DNA of 64,000 nucleotides from Ditylenchus dipsaci (lineage: Eukaryota > Nematoda > Chromadorea > Rhabditida > Anguinidae). The stretch spans positions 630,768 through 694,767 of the forward strand of contig SADC01001043.1 of assembly GCA_004194705.1 (NCBI GenBank), in the 5' to 3' direction. Within the stretch, counting starts at the first letter, position 1. Every line of letters begins with the position of its first letter. The notes below the pieces were generated by a model. The model had not been told where the DNA came from, did no database searches, and worked only from the letters and a program-made list of their open reading frames with translations. This document shows positions 13,311-26,276 of the stretch, piece after piece. The position numbers and the translations under genes are program-made.

Positions 13311-16300
13311 ACTTCAGAAGAGGAGAACAAATAATTGGTTTCAGAAGTCAAAAAGTAAAAAATATTTATAAATGCCATTTTGTGTATGTATAATGTGATT
13401 ACTATATGTCATATCTATCCTATATTAATATTATTACTCATAATATTTGTTAAAACTCATTTAAATCAGTCTTTTAATGTGTTTTTGAAAGGTTTTTCAT
13501 TTTAATTAGGCAAGAAATTATGAAGTTGAGACTTTTAGGTATGAATTTTTCAAATTTAAAAATAAGCATGTGCCACATACTCTTAACTTCGATTACGCCT
13601 AGGATCGGAAACCTTTTTTTCTCTCATTTTCAAAGATCTCTGCAAATCGGAAGTAAAAAAATCCTTGAATTCGAGTTAAGATTTGTTTTACCTCGTTATC
13701 CTAAAAGTCAATGTTGACAGCCGTTACAAGCTTTTCAGCTAAGTCAAAGATCCAAATTTTGGTCAAAACCTGAGAATACGCGGTGTAAGAAAATGCTGTC
13801 TGAATTTGGAAGTCTAAAGAGGGCTTGGACCCTAGGTGCAGTCAAACTTTAAAAAATAAAAAAAAGATCTAGCTCTAAAATAGTGCTTTTAAAGTCCTCT
13901 GTAAAAATTTTAGATTATTTCTTACAGAGGTTTCAAATAGTTTTTGCTTACATCTTAGAGATCTATTAATTTTGCTCTTCAAAATTTATTAGCTAGAAAA
14001 TATATTTTAATAAAATTTAAAAAGCTTTTTTTCTGCAAATCAATTTCTACTACAATGCACTCATATATACATAGACACTCTTGTGATTAACTATGGCATT
14101 CGCAAAAAGTGGGAAATTGAGACTATTGTTTTTGTAGCATTAGAGTGTCTTTGAACTACCGCACTACTATTACTTTTTGGTCTTTTCGCCTTCTAGTCCA
14201 CTACCGACCATTCAGGAATTGTTGTTTTTAGAATAATAGGGGCAATGATGGCTTTAAAACAATGAGAACAACAATAGTTGTAATGCGAAAATTGGCGCAG
14301 GTATTTGGAGGCATAATTGAAGCCAAAGAAATATGAGTATTGAAACTATTGGTTTTGGCAGTGTAATAGTGAGAACTTGAAGAAAACTAGTTGTTTTATA
14401 TAGGCAAAGTGTAAAATGAAAATAATGTGAAATCGCAAAAATTTTAGACTTTTTTCGCAAAACTTTTTTGTCCCGCAAAATTCGATATAACATAAACCTT
14501 TTTAGAATTTAATTTATATTAGATTGAGCGCTGCGGTTCTAAATGATAAGCCGTTCACTAAATTTTAAAATCATGGCAGGACAAAAAGTTGTGGCCGTTT
14601 AAAAATGCTAGAGCTTCTTGACTCACCCTGTACAGTAGAAGAAATTTTGAAAAAAACACTCGCGTTAAAAGTTCAGGGTCTGTCTGCCCTGAGCTAAGAT
14701 ATGTATATCTATATCTAAAACAATTGTTATGTTATTCATTTTGAATGAAAAGGTTTGATGCAAACTTTGTCCGACTATAATATTGTGTTGTTTTTGATCT
14801 CTAAACTTTTTCATTAGTCTTTTGTTAGCCAAAAGAAAAAAAAAATCAAAATCACACCGCAAATAAATGATTGACGGCATCCACTGTTTACTAATTTGTA
14901 TTTTTGCAAAGGCAACCAATGTGGGAAAGAATAAGTGTGAGCAAAGCCTATTTTTGACTAGCTGTAGTCCCTGATTTGGAGATGATGTTGCTGGTGTTGT
15001 GCACTGAATTAATATTGAAAACCAATAGAATCACTTCAAATTTTTTAATTTAAAACAAAAGATTTAGTATATTTTGGGACCCAAATTATACAAGCAAGTC
15101 AACATTATATAGAAACAAATGAATTTGTGAAGGGAACATTTGTTTGTAAAAATTGTATTTTTTAACGAATTAAACATGCAAGCAACAGGCAAGTTCACCT
15201 AACTGCGAATATTTACTGTCAATCCTTGATAATATGTTACACTTGATATTATGATACCCCAGCCATACTTGCGCGTTTCCAAAAAAGTTAAAAACAACTC
15301 CGCGGCGCCGGTGGTTTTTTAAGTTGAGCGCCTCGCCACTGCCGGTACTTTGAAAATTTCGCCGCCTCCACCGGCACAGCGCTCCAAAATCGCCAATTTT
15401 ACTCAACGCAAGGCGGACTTCAGCCACTCCTGACCCAAAGCTCATACTGAAGTCAGACCTCGATACCACGACACCCTGTGCAGTCTCCAAGAATGCCATA
15501 GTATCAAGTTTTGACTGCAAGCTACCATATCGCTTATTTTCCTTTTAAAATCATCACTTATTTCTGCTTAGATGCTTCACTAATGGACTTCCAGGATTAA
15601 GTCATTAAGTTTGTTGTGTGCTCTGCGATAGTCATGGAGACTGTAGGCCCCTGCAATAGTTTCCTGTTTTGTGGTTTAACTGTACAAGCGGAAGTAGCAG
15701 CCTAATCCTCTTTTTTCACAAGTTTAAACACCGCTTCAATTCACACATGAATAAACAGGATATATAAGACATATTAGCGAATGCTCTAGCCTTTAATTAA
15801 AATATATACAGAAAAATTTATTGGAAGATCACAGAGTGAAAAGAATGCTTTTTGAAAAAGTGGGTCTCCTTTGAAATCGAATTTTTAAATTGATTTAAAA
15901 GATATCTTTTAAGAGATCTTTTGCACGATCAAAATTCTCTCGAGCGATGCATAATTCCGATATATAACGTTGAAAAACTGTCTTTTGAACAATGGAAGAT
16001 CTGGGTAGGCAAGTGCTAAGTAACAAGGGAAAAAGCAAAAATAATTTCTTCATGACAAACAGATACCATATATATTTATTCTGATAAGCTCACAATCGGC
16101 CTGATTTTTACATGACATTTGGACAAACATCAAATGAAGAAAACGAAAAAACAACGCAAAGATAAAGACCGAATATTCCCATGGAGGTAGCTTATAAGAA
16201 AAAGACCAGCCTGCCTTCAATACCTTCCGAATCTTTTTAAAAAAAGATTGTAAAAGAAAAACAGTGTAAAACGATCTCTAGGGGTTTTAAGCGCCCAAAA

Positions 16301-18438
16301 ACTTAAGCTTCCCAAAATTTTGGCTATGTTTCTGATCGTTCCGCTCAACAAGTCTCCAAATTCCCGAATTTTTTTTCTTCAAAGAACGTAAATAATCAGG
16401 GATGAAATTTGTATTCTCTTTTAAATGGCTAGTCTCCTTATTCGAGATTCTTTTTTGCAAAAAGTTCTGTGCCCTATCGCCAGAAGTGGCTGATGAGCCA
16501 CGGCTGAAAAAAAAACGTACACAATTTTGTGATAAAGAATGTCAAATAGAAGAGAAAGCACGCAACATGATGCAAATGTTAGCCTCTAAATCACACAAAG
16601 TCTTGTTTTTGTTAAAAAAAAAAGAGTTTTTCACAAATAGCGCGCGGGCTTATAGTGTAGCATCTAGGTCTACTAGATAGAAATATGTATGATAATTGGT
16701 AATTTATACAGCTTCTTAGCCCAGCCTAAATTTAATTTTCTTTTCAAAATGCTTAATATTTTGTTAGCAAAATTCTGACTGAAGATCTAAACCACAAATA
16801 ACATGTGCTTTCAAAGAAATTGGAAAAATTTAGGCAAACAAATTATACGAAATGAAAAAACTAATGTGAAGTAAACCAATTAAAAAACTAAAAAGTAAGT
16901 TGTGTGGTCAAACTATAAAAAGATAAACATTTCTGCCTCAAAGATAATAGCCCATTTTATTTGTTTCAAAGTGCAATAAAAGCTTGGAGCTAAGATAACA
17001 ATGGTCTAGTTAGTACCACCCGCTTGGATGGGTCTCATTAATTGGCTAATAAGAGGCTCGTAAAATCTGGCTAAGAAACCAACTAGCTGAATTTGATGCT
17101 CGCTAGCAAAAAATATGTATTTCAGGGGCAAGGCAAAAAACTATAACCAAAATTCAAAATGATAATTAAGGTTTAATGCAAAAAAAACTTACATGGGTGT
17201 TTCGTTATTTCAAAGTGGCGTTATAGCAGGACTTTCTGCTTTTTGGAATTTCGCTGACTAGAAACATGGAAGGTTTTTTTTACAGCCTGTGAACTTAGCC
17301 AAATAACAGTGAAAGGCGGTGAAAGCATAAATAAAATTAACAAAATGATAATTTTTTCTGAGTTCACTCATTCTAAAGTGTAATAGCATCTATGTAGATG
17401 TGAAAAGCAATAAAAAATAAATGCAGCTCTTATGCTACAACATTAAAATAGCCAACCTAGACATTTAAATATTGCTTTGGAGTAACCAGTAAAAAGTCTA
17501 ACTAGTATTAACACCCATTCGTTACCCATTTTGGTGTAAAATACTTTATACTTTGTAGACCAGGGCTCCAGACGTCCTTATTTATAAGATTTGTCCTTAT
17601 TTTGGGATTCCAAATCTTATTTTTTTCTGGAATTTTCAGTCAAAATCTTGTTTTTGAGATTTGAAAAGCAATAAGCACTGGATAAAATAGCATTTTTGCT
17701 AAAATGTCCTTATTTGAGCAAATGTCCTTATTTTGAAAAAAATATATGGGAGCCCTCCTCTATATACAGTCGCTTGTCTTAGGAACAAAATGCCTTTGTC
17801 ACTTTTAGAGGTGAAACAGTTGGTTTTATTATAAAACGCGGCCAAAAAGTCGTTGTGACAGTTAAAATCTCAAGATTTTGACAATTTTAAACAGTCAGTT
17901 TTATAAAAAATTTAAATTGGTTTGGACTTTTGTCACCTAAACTTGTGAATGAGCAAGTTACTACCCAAAATTTAGCTTATTGTCTCAGATGACTGCTGAG
18001 TCAAAAGTTGTATAAATCCTGTTGCAAAACGTAAGTCAAAAACACAATGACAAGAAAACTGTTTTGGATTTAAGGGTATCTGTAGGAAATATGGTAGAAA
18101 TTATTTGTATTTATCTAAAAAATATTAGAGAAACTTTATATATTGCACAAAGCAGGGTCTATGCTTGTTTGAAAGACCTGAGTTTTTTTTACTCAAAACG
18201 TACTTCTTGGTATTTGAAACCCCTTACTTTTCATAGTGAAAAAAAAATTTTCATAGTGAAATTTGAAAAGAAATTGAATAATTTTTTGAGTATTTTTATT
18301 ACGGATTTTTATTGAAGCTTAAATTTTTGTAGATCATGGTAATGAAATCTTAACACTTTCTTGTAGCGCAGATAAAAGCTACAATTTTTCACATGATACT
18401 TTTTGAAAACATAAGGGTTGATAATGGATGAAACTGTT
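13311..18438. other. Intergenic DNA after Islet, no gene seen
   Basis: About 5.1 kb downstream of the Islet stop. AATATTTATAA-type AT-rich sequence follows the stop codon. Open frames at 13520, 15170-15520 (minus), 16402 and 18022 have no recognisable domain, and the minus-strand one overlaps a GC-rich word-repeat patch (GGCGCCGG/CCGCC at about 15298-15385). I see no RNA gene. Confidence 0.5.
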
Positions 18439-19292
18439 GGCTCTGTTCAGATCGAGGGGGGCACCTTTTTGCCTTGCTCCCCCTGTTGTTTTTTTTCAAA
18501 ATTTTGTCCCACCACGCTACATTTCTGATAACGCTACATTTCACGCTACAAAGACCTGATGTAGCCGCCCTTCGCCTGAAGGATGTTCTCAACTACGATA
18601 CTAAGCAAGCCATTTCCTTCTTCGTCGGTCTCGAGATTCTCAAGAATGAAAAACCTTGCGACATTTGTGGCGCGTAATGCTTACCGAAAAAAGGAAATTG
18701 AGAACATTAAAGCTAGGAACCCAATGGAGCCGCACCTCCGCACTCCGCACTCTCGCGCGAATCTTCACTCTGGCGATGCGTCGCCAGCGTGTACACAATC
18801 AGGCGACACTTTTCGGAGCCGCACTCCCGCGCTCTTTCATTCTGAGTGAGGCGCTTTTTTATTCGGAGTGCGGCGCATCATCGCTGTTTCATTTTCTTTT
18901 GCTCTTTTCAGCACTCAATTTATTTTTAAGTACAGTTTTGCCGCTTTGGATCCTAATTCAAACCTTTTATTGCACCTGTTTCATGCAAGAATCTTTCACA
19001 AGATAAAACGACTCCTTGGCAACAGCAATGCGAATACAGCGTCCTACGTGGAAGAAGCCGTGTTTAGACAAAACTGCCAAGCCTCAGGATGGGATATTTT
19101 AAGCAAATTTTTTTGAGCAAAAGTATCTCATTTACAATGTGTATAATTGTAACATTCATGTCTAGTCTTTAATAAACTTTGTGTTTACGAAAACACGCGC
19201 GAGAAAAATGTAGCATGGTGGGACAAAATTTTGAAAAAAACCATAGGGGAGACCAAGGCAAAAAGGTGCCCCTCGATCTGAACAGAGCCTTG
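18439..19292. mobile_element. Inverted-repeat element with possible transposase remnant
   Basis: The left end GGCTCTGTTCAGATCGAGG...GGCACCTTTTTGCCTTG is repeated in inverse at the right (CAAGGCAAAAAGGTGCCCC...GATCTGAACAGAGCC), with arms of about 90 bp that continue into TTCAAAATTTTGTCCCACCA. Inside, + strand 18546-18677 encodes a segment with a CDICGA zinc-ribbon half, and 19005-19116 encodes YVEEAVFRQNC...GWDILSKFF. These loosely recall N- and C-terminal pieces of Merlin/ISXO2-type transposases, but the assignment is weak. Between them lies a GC-rich word patch (CCGCACTCCGCACT). Confidence 0.45.
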
Positions 19293-19780
19293 GCTGTTTC
19301 CTCTCAAGATAAAAAGCGGTAATTTAGGGAAAAAGATGGTTGTTTTATCGGTACGTGACACAACATCCCCGCGGCCACAATATCGTCGGACAAATGTAGT
19401 GGTTCGAATCTTTCTGAGTGCACACTTTTTCATTTTCAGGGATTCATATCTCAATCAGACTGAGGCTCTTGGTCATTCCACAAAAAATCATTAGCGCTTT
19501 CATTGAAAATTAGTAAAGTGTTTTATGCATGAAGTATATCATATTAACAAACAATGAGAACAATTTTTATCATTCCAGTGATCCATAACAAACTTCTGAG
19601 CTAATCCTCTAAGGTATTTGACCAGCTCTTCGTGGACTAAAAAAGCCACCAACCAAACCAAGTGTTCGTCCGTCTGGTGCTATTTTTTAAATGTTTTTTG
19701 GTTCCAAAACCTTTTTTTTTGCTCTAATTCGAGCATTCTAAAGTTTTATAGCAGTAAAATGCCATTTTGTCCTATTTTAG

Positions 19781-19966
19781 GATGGTTCTCGTATCTGCAG
19801 TGTTCTACCGACAGATGAAATGAAAACTCACCGCTATGACGATGCCAGATCTCTATACGAAGGCGCAATACGAGGTGCTCGTGTATCAACCAATGGACCA
19901 ATGCTTGGCTATCGAATCAATCGAGAAGACGGAACACGACCTCATGTCTGGATCAGCTACTATGAG
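19781..19966 (+). pseudogene. Isolated long-chain acyl-CoA synthetase exon remnant
   Basis: A 62-codon open segment follows a good acceptor (CCTATTTTAG) and encodes HRYDDARSLYEGAIRGARVS, NGPMLGYR and HVWISYYE. These match the N-terminal region of long-chain fatty-acid-CoA ligases (ACSL family), where YDDARTMY...GNGPCLGYR...WISYxE is conserved; ACSL enzymes activate fatty acids with CoA and ATP. The segment ends exactly where the family usually has an exon boundary, but the next bases are CTATAA, so there is no GT donor. No AMP-binding or other ACSL exon is found nearby. It is either a relic or one exon of a gene with the rest lost or outside. A hAT-type MITE is inserted 33 bp downstream. Confidence 0.7.
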
Positions 19967-19999
19967 CTATAATTGGCTTACTTGCATGCATATCACGAG

Positions 20000-20291
20000 C
20001 AGGGTTGCACCGGAAGACGAAAAATATCGGAACGGAAATCGGAATCGGAACTCCGAAAATTTCGGAATCGGAAATCGGAATTCGGAACCCAAAAAACATC
20101 GGAAATCGGAAATCGGAATCGGAAATCGGAACAAAAATGCATTTTTTAATTCGAATCAGGAGAGCCTATGTTGTTCCGAAAATTCCGAAATTTGATTCAT
20201 TTTTTCGGAAATCGGAAATCGGGAATCGGAAGCCAAAAACATCGGAAATCGGAAATCGGAATCGGAAATCGGAACTTCCGGTGCACCCCTG
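20000..20291. mobile_element. hAT-type MITE with ATCGGAA tandem array and perfect 8-bp TSD
   Basis: The ends CAGGGTTGCACCGGAAG and CTTCCGGTGCACCCCTG are inverted, and the flanks are a perfect duplication ATCACGAG (19992-19999 and 20292-20299). The interior consists largely of the words ATCGGAA and AATCGGAA, with occasional GGAACCCAAAAAACATCGG. Removing the element and one TSD copy restores a continuous short open frame (AYLHAYHE-STYFTTDDSG), so it landed in formerly or presently coding-like sequence of unknown identity. Confidence 0.88.
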
Positions 20292-20595
20292 ATCACGAGT
20301 CTACATATTTTACAACAGACGATTCTGGCATTGATCACCCGACGATTGGCCGATTACTCGGAGAGATTAAGAAGGCTCAGAAGCTCAGTGACACCTACAA
20401 ACATTCATCCAGCTGTAATATCTTCACGGCCTGACCACAACTTCATTGAGCATCAGTAGTACGTGAAATGTTATATTGTATTGCTTTGTTTTGGTTTAAG
20501 GAGCTGTTTGTCATTGTTGTTCGAGTTGGTTCTCAATAAAGATGCAATTTGTTTAGTTGAGAAATTGATTGAATATGGTTTAACTAGTATATTTT

Positions 20596-20690
20596 CCCGC
20601 AGGGAATTGGCGCGGCAGGGAATTGTCTCCGGTAGGGAATTGTCCGGTAGAGAATTGGCGCGGCAGGGAATTGTCACATACCGCAAAATA
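20596..20690. repeat. GGAATTG word array
   Basis: Repeats of GGGAATTGGCGCGGCA, GGGAATTGTC and CGGTAGGGAATTGTC with small spacing changes. Another patch with the related word ATAATTCCGCGCC occurs at 28190-28216. No coding meaning. Confidence 0.7.
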
Positions 20691-20699
20691 ATATTAATA

Positions 20700-23566
20700 T
20701 TCTTAAAAAAATCTCATTTTTAAGTAGAGTTTTTAAGTCGATAAACCGAAAAGTTATTAAACATATATTACAAAAACCAGTATTTTGTAACGCTTTACCT
20801 TAGTTACGTTTTTATTTTTTAATAATGAAATAAATACTGTATTACCTTTAGTAAGGCGGCAGCCGCCTATTTTCGGACGCCCGAGAATCGGAAAAGTTTT
20901 AGGTGGAACTCAAAATTTTTGAATGAAGATCCAAAATCTGAAAGCGGAATAGTTAGAGCTCGTAGGAGTTAAGAAAATGCAAAAAACAGCCTTGCAAAAA
21001 GATAGCTTGGGCTGAGATATAGGTCTTCAAAGTCGAGAGGCCGCCTAATTAGAGGAAATATGGTATCTACTATTTTTCACGTGTTCTTCTGCATTTATTT
21101 TTAGTATTTATTTGTATAATAACAAGAGTTGATGATGTTGCGATTTTGCCTTAAGTACAAAAAATACTTTTTTGCTAACCACATGGAACTCTCGTTTTTC
21201 TCTTATAACAAAAAAAAAAGAAAACTTGTGACAAAATGCTCAAATATTTGCATAGTATCGAAAGAAAATAGCTTGTGGCCTCATAATTTGTTTTTTGTTC
21301 AACAAACATCAACCTATCAATGAATTTGGTATCTTATGTCTTGACACAAATGATCATTTCTAATTTTTACTTTGACAGGTTGTTTTTCTGACACATTTCA
21401 GAACACAATTTTTAATTTGGAGGCTTTTAAACCCAATTGTCTTGCTTGAAAAATCTAGAAGTATTTCGGTATCAGCTTTTGACAGGTGCTATAAAACATG
21501 TAACAGGGCTAATATTTTTAAACTTAATATTTATTTTTCTTGTTGTTTGTTTTTGACAAAAAAATTTGACTTACCTTACGCAGTTATTCATTTTTGTATT
21601 TTCTAATATTAATCAAACTGAAACATGAGATTGTATCTGGATAAAACCACCATTTTGTAGCTAATATTTCTAGAAACATTTTTAAGCCTAAAAATGTATT
21701 ATTAGTACATTTGGTTACGCCTTATGCCCAATATGAAAACTGCTCTCTAGTATATTTTTGGTATTAAATTTGTTTTGTAATCGAAGTAAAAAATTTCATA
21801 AATATTTTGCCGGTCAGAAAATTGAAAAAAAAATAAATTTTATTTTTGCACAGGACATTTAAGGCATTAAATTTTTACAGGGTGTTATTTTTATTATTTT
21901 AAGTAATCTCTATTGTCTGGATCTGTGTGGCCATAGATAAATTACAACATTTTTAAGGAAACAATTTTTTAGACTCTTCTAAAACAATCTTATTAAAATG
22001 ACTTATGCACTTTTTCCTGGTCTGGGACATATATTTGTGTAATTTTTGAAAATTGAGGGGAGTTAAAATTGGGGAGTTGACATTTGCTAATAGGGTCAAA
22101 AACAGCTTAGAACGTGATTTTGGGTCACTTTTACAAAGTCGGAAAGGGGACAGCAAAAACACCAGAAATAAACTTTTTCATGTAAATTTGTGGTGTTCAG
22201 CTAAGATTGTGAACATGAGAACCAAAAGTCTTGAACAAGTTATTATCTTAAAACTTTTTTGTACCAACTAATAGGATACCCTGTAGATAGATATGTTTAG
22301 TGTGTCTTCTGCAAGTGTAACCTCTAGCCTGAATAAGGCTAATTTCATGTTGTTCTTGCCCTAACAAAAGAAATAGGAAGTTTGGATAAGTCAGACATTG
22401 CCCGATTAGCCTCTATTACTAGGCCATATGGATGACTACTACTTATAGCCTCCTTTTACTACTTATAAGGGTCTTTTTATACATTCTTACAAACAAAAAT
22501 ATTTTTCACATATATTTATTTCACAAAAATTCTGTGATCCACTATTTTTAATCGATATTCTAACAAAAAAGTGGTTATTCAACGTCAATTGATCATTTCA
22601 AATTATTTTTAATACAATTAATCGCTGACTCAATTAGATGATTTCTGAAATATCTATGTAGATCAGCGTGTTATCTACTTACACCAGGTTCTTGTACTTA
22701 CATTTTGTTAGGTAAATAGTATGAATAAAGAAATGTTTTTGGTTTAGTCAAACCTTATTTAACACTCCGAAATCCGACAATGCTAAGTGCCCATTCTGGA
22801 TCAGTTTTTCACGCTAATTTTGAGTCTATCGTTAGAATATTAAAAAGCGTGATTTGAAAGTTAAAATGAGGTCTTTGAAAAAGCCACACACTAGTTAGTG
22901 GGTGTTATTTGAGAATGCTACATAAACCATCTCGATCAAACAATTTCTTAAAAGTCTATATGTCACTGAATAGCTGAAAAATAGGTTTTCTAACTAGCTA
23001 TTAAGCGACTTGCAATGATAAAACAACTTTGTGTATCTAAACCCTAATGTCAGCCTGCAATTTTTTCCGAATTTTGACTTATTCAAAAGGAAGGGTGGAA
23101 CTAGAGTAAAATGTTATTGGATTGGTATTCTACAAACTCTAAAATCTCGGCAACCAATCATACATACCTCAATTCTGACAGAGAATCCGTGTTCAGCATA
23201 GTTAATTTGCTTATAAAACTGCTTTTGAAATTTGCAAATCATCGTCAAATTTCGAATTCTTCTCGGGACAGCAAACATTTATTCATTTCCGTGATTGGCC
23301 GAAAATTTTTAAATTAGGCGAAAAATCGACATTTGAATTATTGTCGTCTCGAGAGTAATTTGAAATTTGACGATGACTTGAAAAAACCTTATCACAGTGG
23401 AATCGGCGAATGAAATTTTTGTTCCTGGGACAGGTAAGCTGCTGCATACTTTCCTAGACAAGGCCCAAGCAAATTAAAAATGCGGGAAGCAGAAACTTTT
23501 TTTCCGGAGTACACCAAGGCTTGGCAACCAAAATTGCTTCTTGCTCAGGTGTCTATTTATCTAATC
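20700..23566. other. Intergenic AT-rich DNA, no gene seen
   Basis: No exon with recognisable protein similarity and no RNA gene. The patch at about 22020-22095 (GGTCTGGGACATATATTTG) resembles part of the poly-G-ended element family at 25.5, 30.4 and 59 kb and may be an old copy. Confidence 0.45.
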
Positions 23567-23821
23567 TTAAAAGGGCATGCTCACCTGTTTAATTTTCTCC
23601 CCTCCAATTCAAATTTTTTTCTGCATCATTGAACTTCTGTACGGATTTTCAACTTGGTTTCATAACAAAACTGGACAAATTCAGAACAAAACTATACCTA
23701 AAATTAAAATCTATGCCTTGTTTTGTAAGAAACCAAGCGAAAAAATCCGTAAAGTAGTCCAACAATTCAAAAAAAGTTTGAATTGGCGGGACAAATTTAA
23801 ACAGGTGAACATGCCCTTTAA
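23567..23821. mobile_element. TTAA-flanked MITE (copy 1 of family)
   Basis: Bounded by TTAA at both ends, with termini AAAGGGCATG...CATGCCCTTT. The internal arms are inverted: TTCTGTACGGATTTTCAACT on the left and its partner around 23735-23770 (AAACCAAGCG...TCCGT). TTAA target duplication is typical of piggyBac-type transposition. Other copies: 43768-44008, 49856-50093 and 63647-63856; 44005-44466 has the same ends. Confidence 0.75.
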
Positions 23822-23975
23822 AAACAAAAGCAAACAGATTGAGTGAATAATCCTAAGCCGACCCTAGTAGCAAGTACACCCCTCGATAAATTTATTTTAT
23901 AAAACTAAATTAAAAAGTACCCAAATATATGTCCGGAACTCGTAAAAGGTGACGTTTGTTAGTCCCGGCTTACGG

Positions 23976-24361
23976 ACGGCTATCGATTACCGACGGTCAA
24001 TGATTTTTTTTTTCAAAATTTTTGATCAAAATCGTCAATTTTCAGGACAAAAGTTTCTGAAAAGTCGACCCTAATACCAAAATCTCATCCTGAATCCGAA
24101 TCCGTTGAGATCAGATCGAAATAATTTTTATAGACTGAGATATCTACTGAAAAAGGTAAATGGTGCAAATTCCTGGTCTATCTACTCAAAATAGCTATAT
24201 ATCAGCCCATAAAATTTATTTTGATCTGATCTCAACGGATTCGGATTCAGGATGAGATTTTGGTTTAAAGGTCGACTTTCCAGAAACTTTTGGCCTGAAA
24301 ATTGACGATTTTGATCAAAAATTTCAAAAAAAAATTCATTGACCGTCGGTAATCGATATTT
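23976..24361. repeat. Foldback element, arms about 130 bp
   Basis: The left arm (ATCGATTACCGACGGTCAAT...CATCCTGAATCCGAATCCG...) is mirrored almost fully by 24227-24361 (CGGATTCGGATTCAGGATG...ATTGACCGTCGGTAATCGAT), with a spacer of about 110 bp. The word CCCGGCTTAC is present in direct orientation on both sides, a possible target duplication. Confidence 0.75.
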
Positions 24362-24755
24362 TACCCGGCTTACATACGCTGCCCTACCCGAAGAGGTAAG
24401 GGAGGGGAGAGGGCAAAGTGAGCCGTTTGATAAATACGGTATTCCCAACTGGCGCCGAGAAGCCTTCTATGAAACCCTGTTCAGAACGCTATTTATTGGC
24501 ACACTGTGACAAAACCCGAAATTTTCGACACCTTAAGTCGGAAGCCGAAAATTTTCGGGTTTTATGAAGTTAGTACTCTAATCAGAGACTTAAGTTAAAA
24601 CCTTTTTTGCACAAATCTGAATATATTTGTTCCATTAAATAGTTAAATTTTAGTGTTGTGGACATGCATGACCAATATTTCTAATTTGGTGGAGTAGTAG
24701 ACACACTTGCTTCCTTTTCAATGACTTCTTCTGCAATATTTCTTTTCTACTTTAG

Positions 24756-24887
24756 TATTATCTTTGGATTAGGACAAGCAACATTCTCTGGCAATGGATC
24801 AAGCCATTTGACAATGAGAAGGGACTTAGAATGTTATGCACCGACAATAATCACCTAGAAATTATGCGAGCAAGGGAATCTCCTGTG
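24756..24887 (+). CDS. Candidate exon of unidentified gene
   Basis: A 44-codon open segment lies between a strong acceptor (TTCTACTTTAG) and a donor (GTGGTCAGT). The product includes YYLWIRTSNILWQWIKPFDN and GLRMLCTDNNHLEIMRARES, with amino-acid composition unlike translated intergenic AT-rich DNA here. I do not recognise the family. It may belong with the candidate exons at 26.3 and 29.2 kb or stand alone; no start codon was found. Confidence 0.4.
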
Positions 24888-25013
24888 GTCAGTAAATCCT
24901 TTAAAACTAAAAAACGTATTGTTTAAAGAGCTCTGTAAATAAGCACTGAGATTACACATAAAGCACAGAAAATGTGCGAAAAAAGCGGTGGGAAGAAGAT
25001 TAGCGGCGGGAAA

Positions 25014-25346
25014 TTCGGCAAAATTTTAAAAGAGCCATTATGTATGTTTGCTTTGCAGTTCAAAGTTTCTGACATCAAATTCGTGTCCAGCATGACCGGT
25101 TTAAATCTCAGAACTTACTCATATTTTGAGTTCCACTCGAGACAACAAAAATTCAAACCTATTCTTGGGAAAAATTTACGGACTTTTCTTTTGATGATTG
25201 TTGTCTTTGGAACTCAAGATGTGAGTAAGTTTTGAGATTTAAGCTCATTTTTATAAGTCAACCGTCGTGCTGGACACCAATTTGGTGTCTGAAAATTTGG
25301 AATTGCAAAGCACGCAAAATGGCTCTTTTAAAATTTGCCTTATTTT
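25014..25346. repeat. Foldback element, arms about 130-150 bp
   Basis: The left arm (AAATTCGGCAAAATTTTAAA...GAGCCAT...TTGCTTTGCA...GTGTCCAGCA) is mirrored on the right (TGCTGGACACC...GCAAAGCACGC...ATGGCTCTTTTAAAATTTGC). The open frame at 24972-25235 runs along the left arm and is not a gene. Arms are diverged, so this is an old copy. Confidence 0.6.
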
Positions 25347-25498
25347 TCACTCGTCGTATCCCAGCTCAAAAAAGCCAATAAAGAACATATAAAGATAGCA
25401 GACACTTTTTAAGTTTTTAGAACTTTTTCGAACGAACCATTCCCATTTTTATTCATGAAAAAGTTAATTTCTTTCAAAAAATAGTATAAGCAATTCTT

Positions 25499-25737
25499 GG
25501 CGCTACTATAGAATACAGCCCCCCCCCCGCCCCAAAATCCGACCTTTTAAAAATGGTGTAACTACCTTGCAAACAACAAGTTTAGGCTTAGCCCTTAGGC
25601 TTGGGGTAGGCCAACGTACGGAAGTTGTGACTAATAAAGAGTTTACGCATATTTTCCGGGGTCTGGGACATAAATTTGGGTAGTCTTTACTTAAGTTTTA
25701 GAAGAAAAAATTTGGGGGGTATTCTATAGTAGGGTCC
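25499..25737. mobile_element. Poly-G-ended MITE, copy 1
   Basis: Termini GGCGCTACTATAGAATACAG-CCCCCCCC and GGGGGGTATTCTATAGTAGGGTCC are inverted. The core contains GTTTAGGCTTAGCCCTTAGG and GTCTGGGACATAAATTTGGG. It is the reverse orientation of the copies at 30344-30590 and 58945-59197. Confidence 0.75.
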
Positions 25738-26276
25738 AATTCTTCAGTGACATAAATTAATATGGAAAATAGTCCAGCTAGTATTCAATATTGAATTCAT
25801 TAATCAGCCCGGACCGATTAATTTTGATATTACAGAAATGAAAAAAATTCCGGCTCATTATTGAGATTTTTAGGTGCTCAACTCAAACCAGTAGAGCTCA
25901 TTAAATTTAAAAAATGCAAAAACCAAATATTTAAAATTTTCTTCGAGACTTCAAATACTTAGCTTGAAAAAATCGAAAAAACAAATTTTTAAATAATTAA
26001 TTTTAGACTGGGTAACTTGATGCCCACGTTATTAAGTCCAATTTCAAATGTTTGAATTCCACGAGACAAAAGCAATTTGAATTTCGGTCTTTATTTTTAC
26101 TCTTTTATAGTCTCTTAAAAGTTTTCTTCTCCCTTTTTTAAAAAGACCAATAAATAAACACCTAAATTTACATTGATGTTGTGTTTAGAAAAGATGGTCT
26201 TTGAAAAGTTACTTGCAGAAATCCTTGATTTTTTTACAATTTTAAGACATCTCTTTGTTAGAACATAAATTTGCAG

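Noticed and set aside
15170..15520. A 116-codon minus-strand frame
   Set aside because: It overlaps a GC-rich word patch and has no recognisable motif; its length is explained by locally lower AT content.
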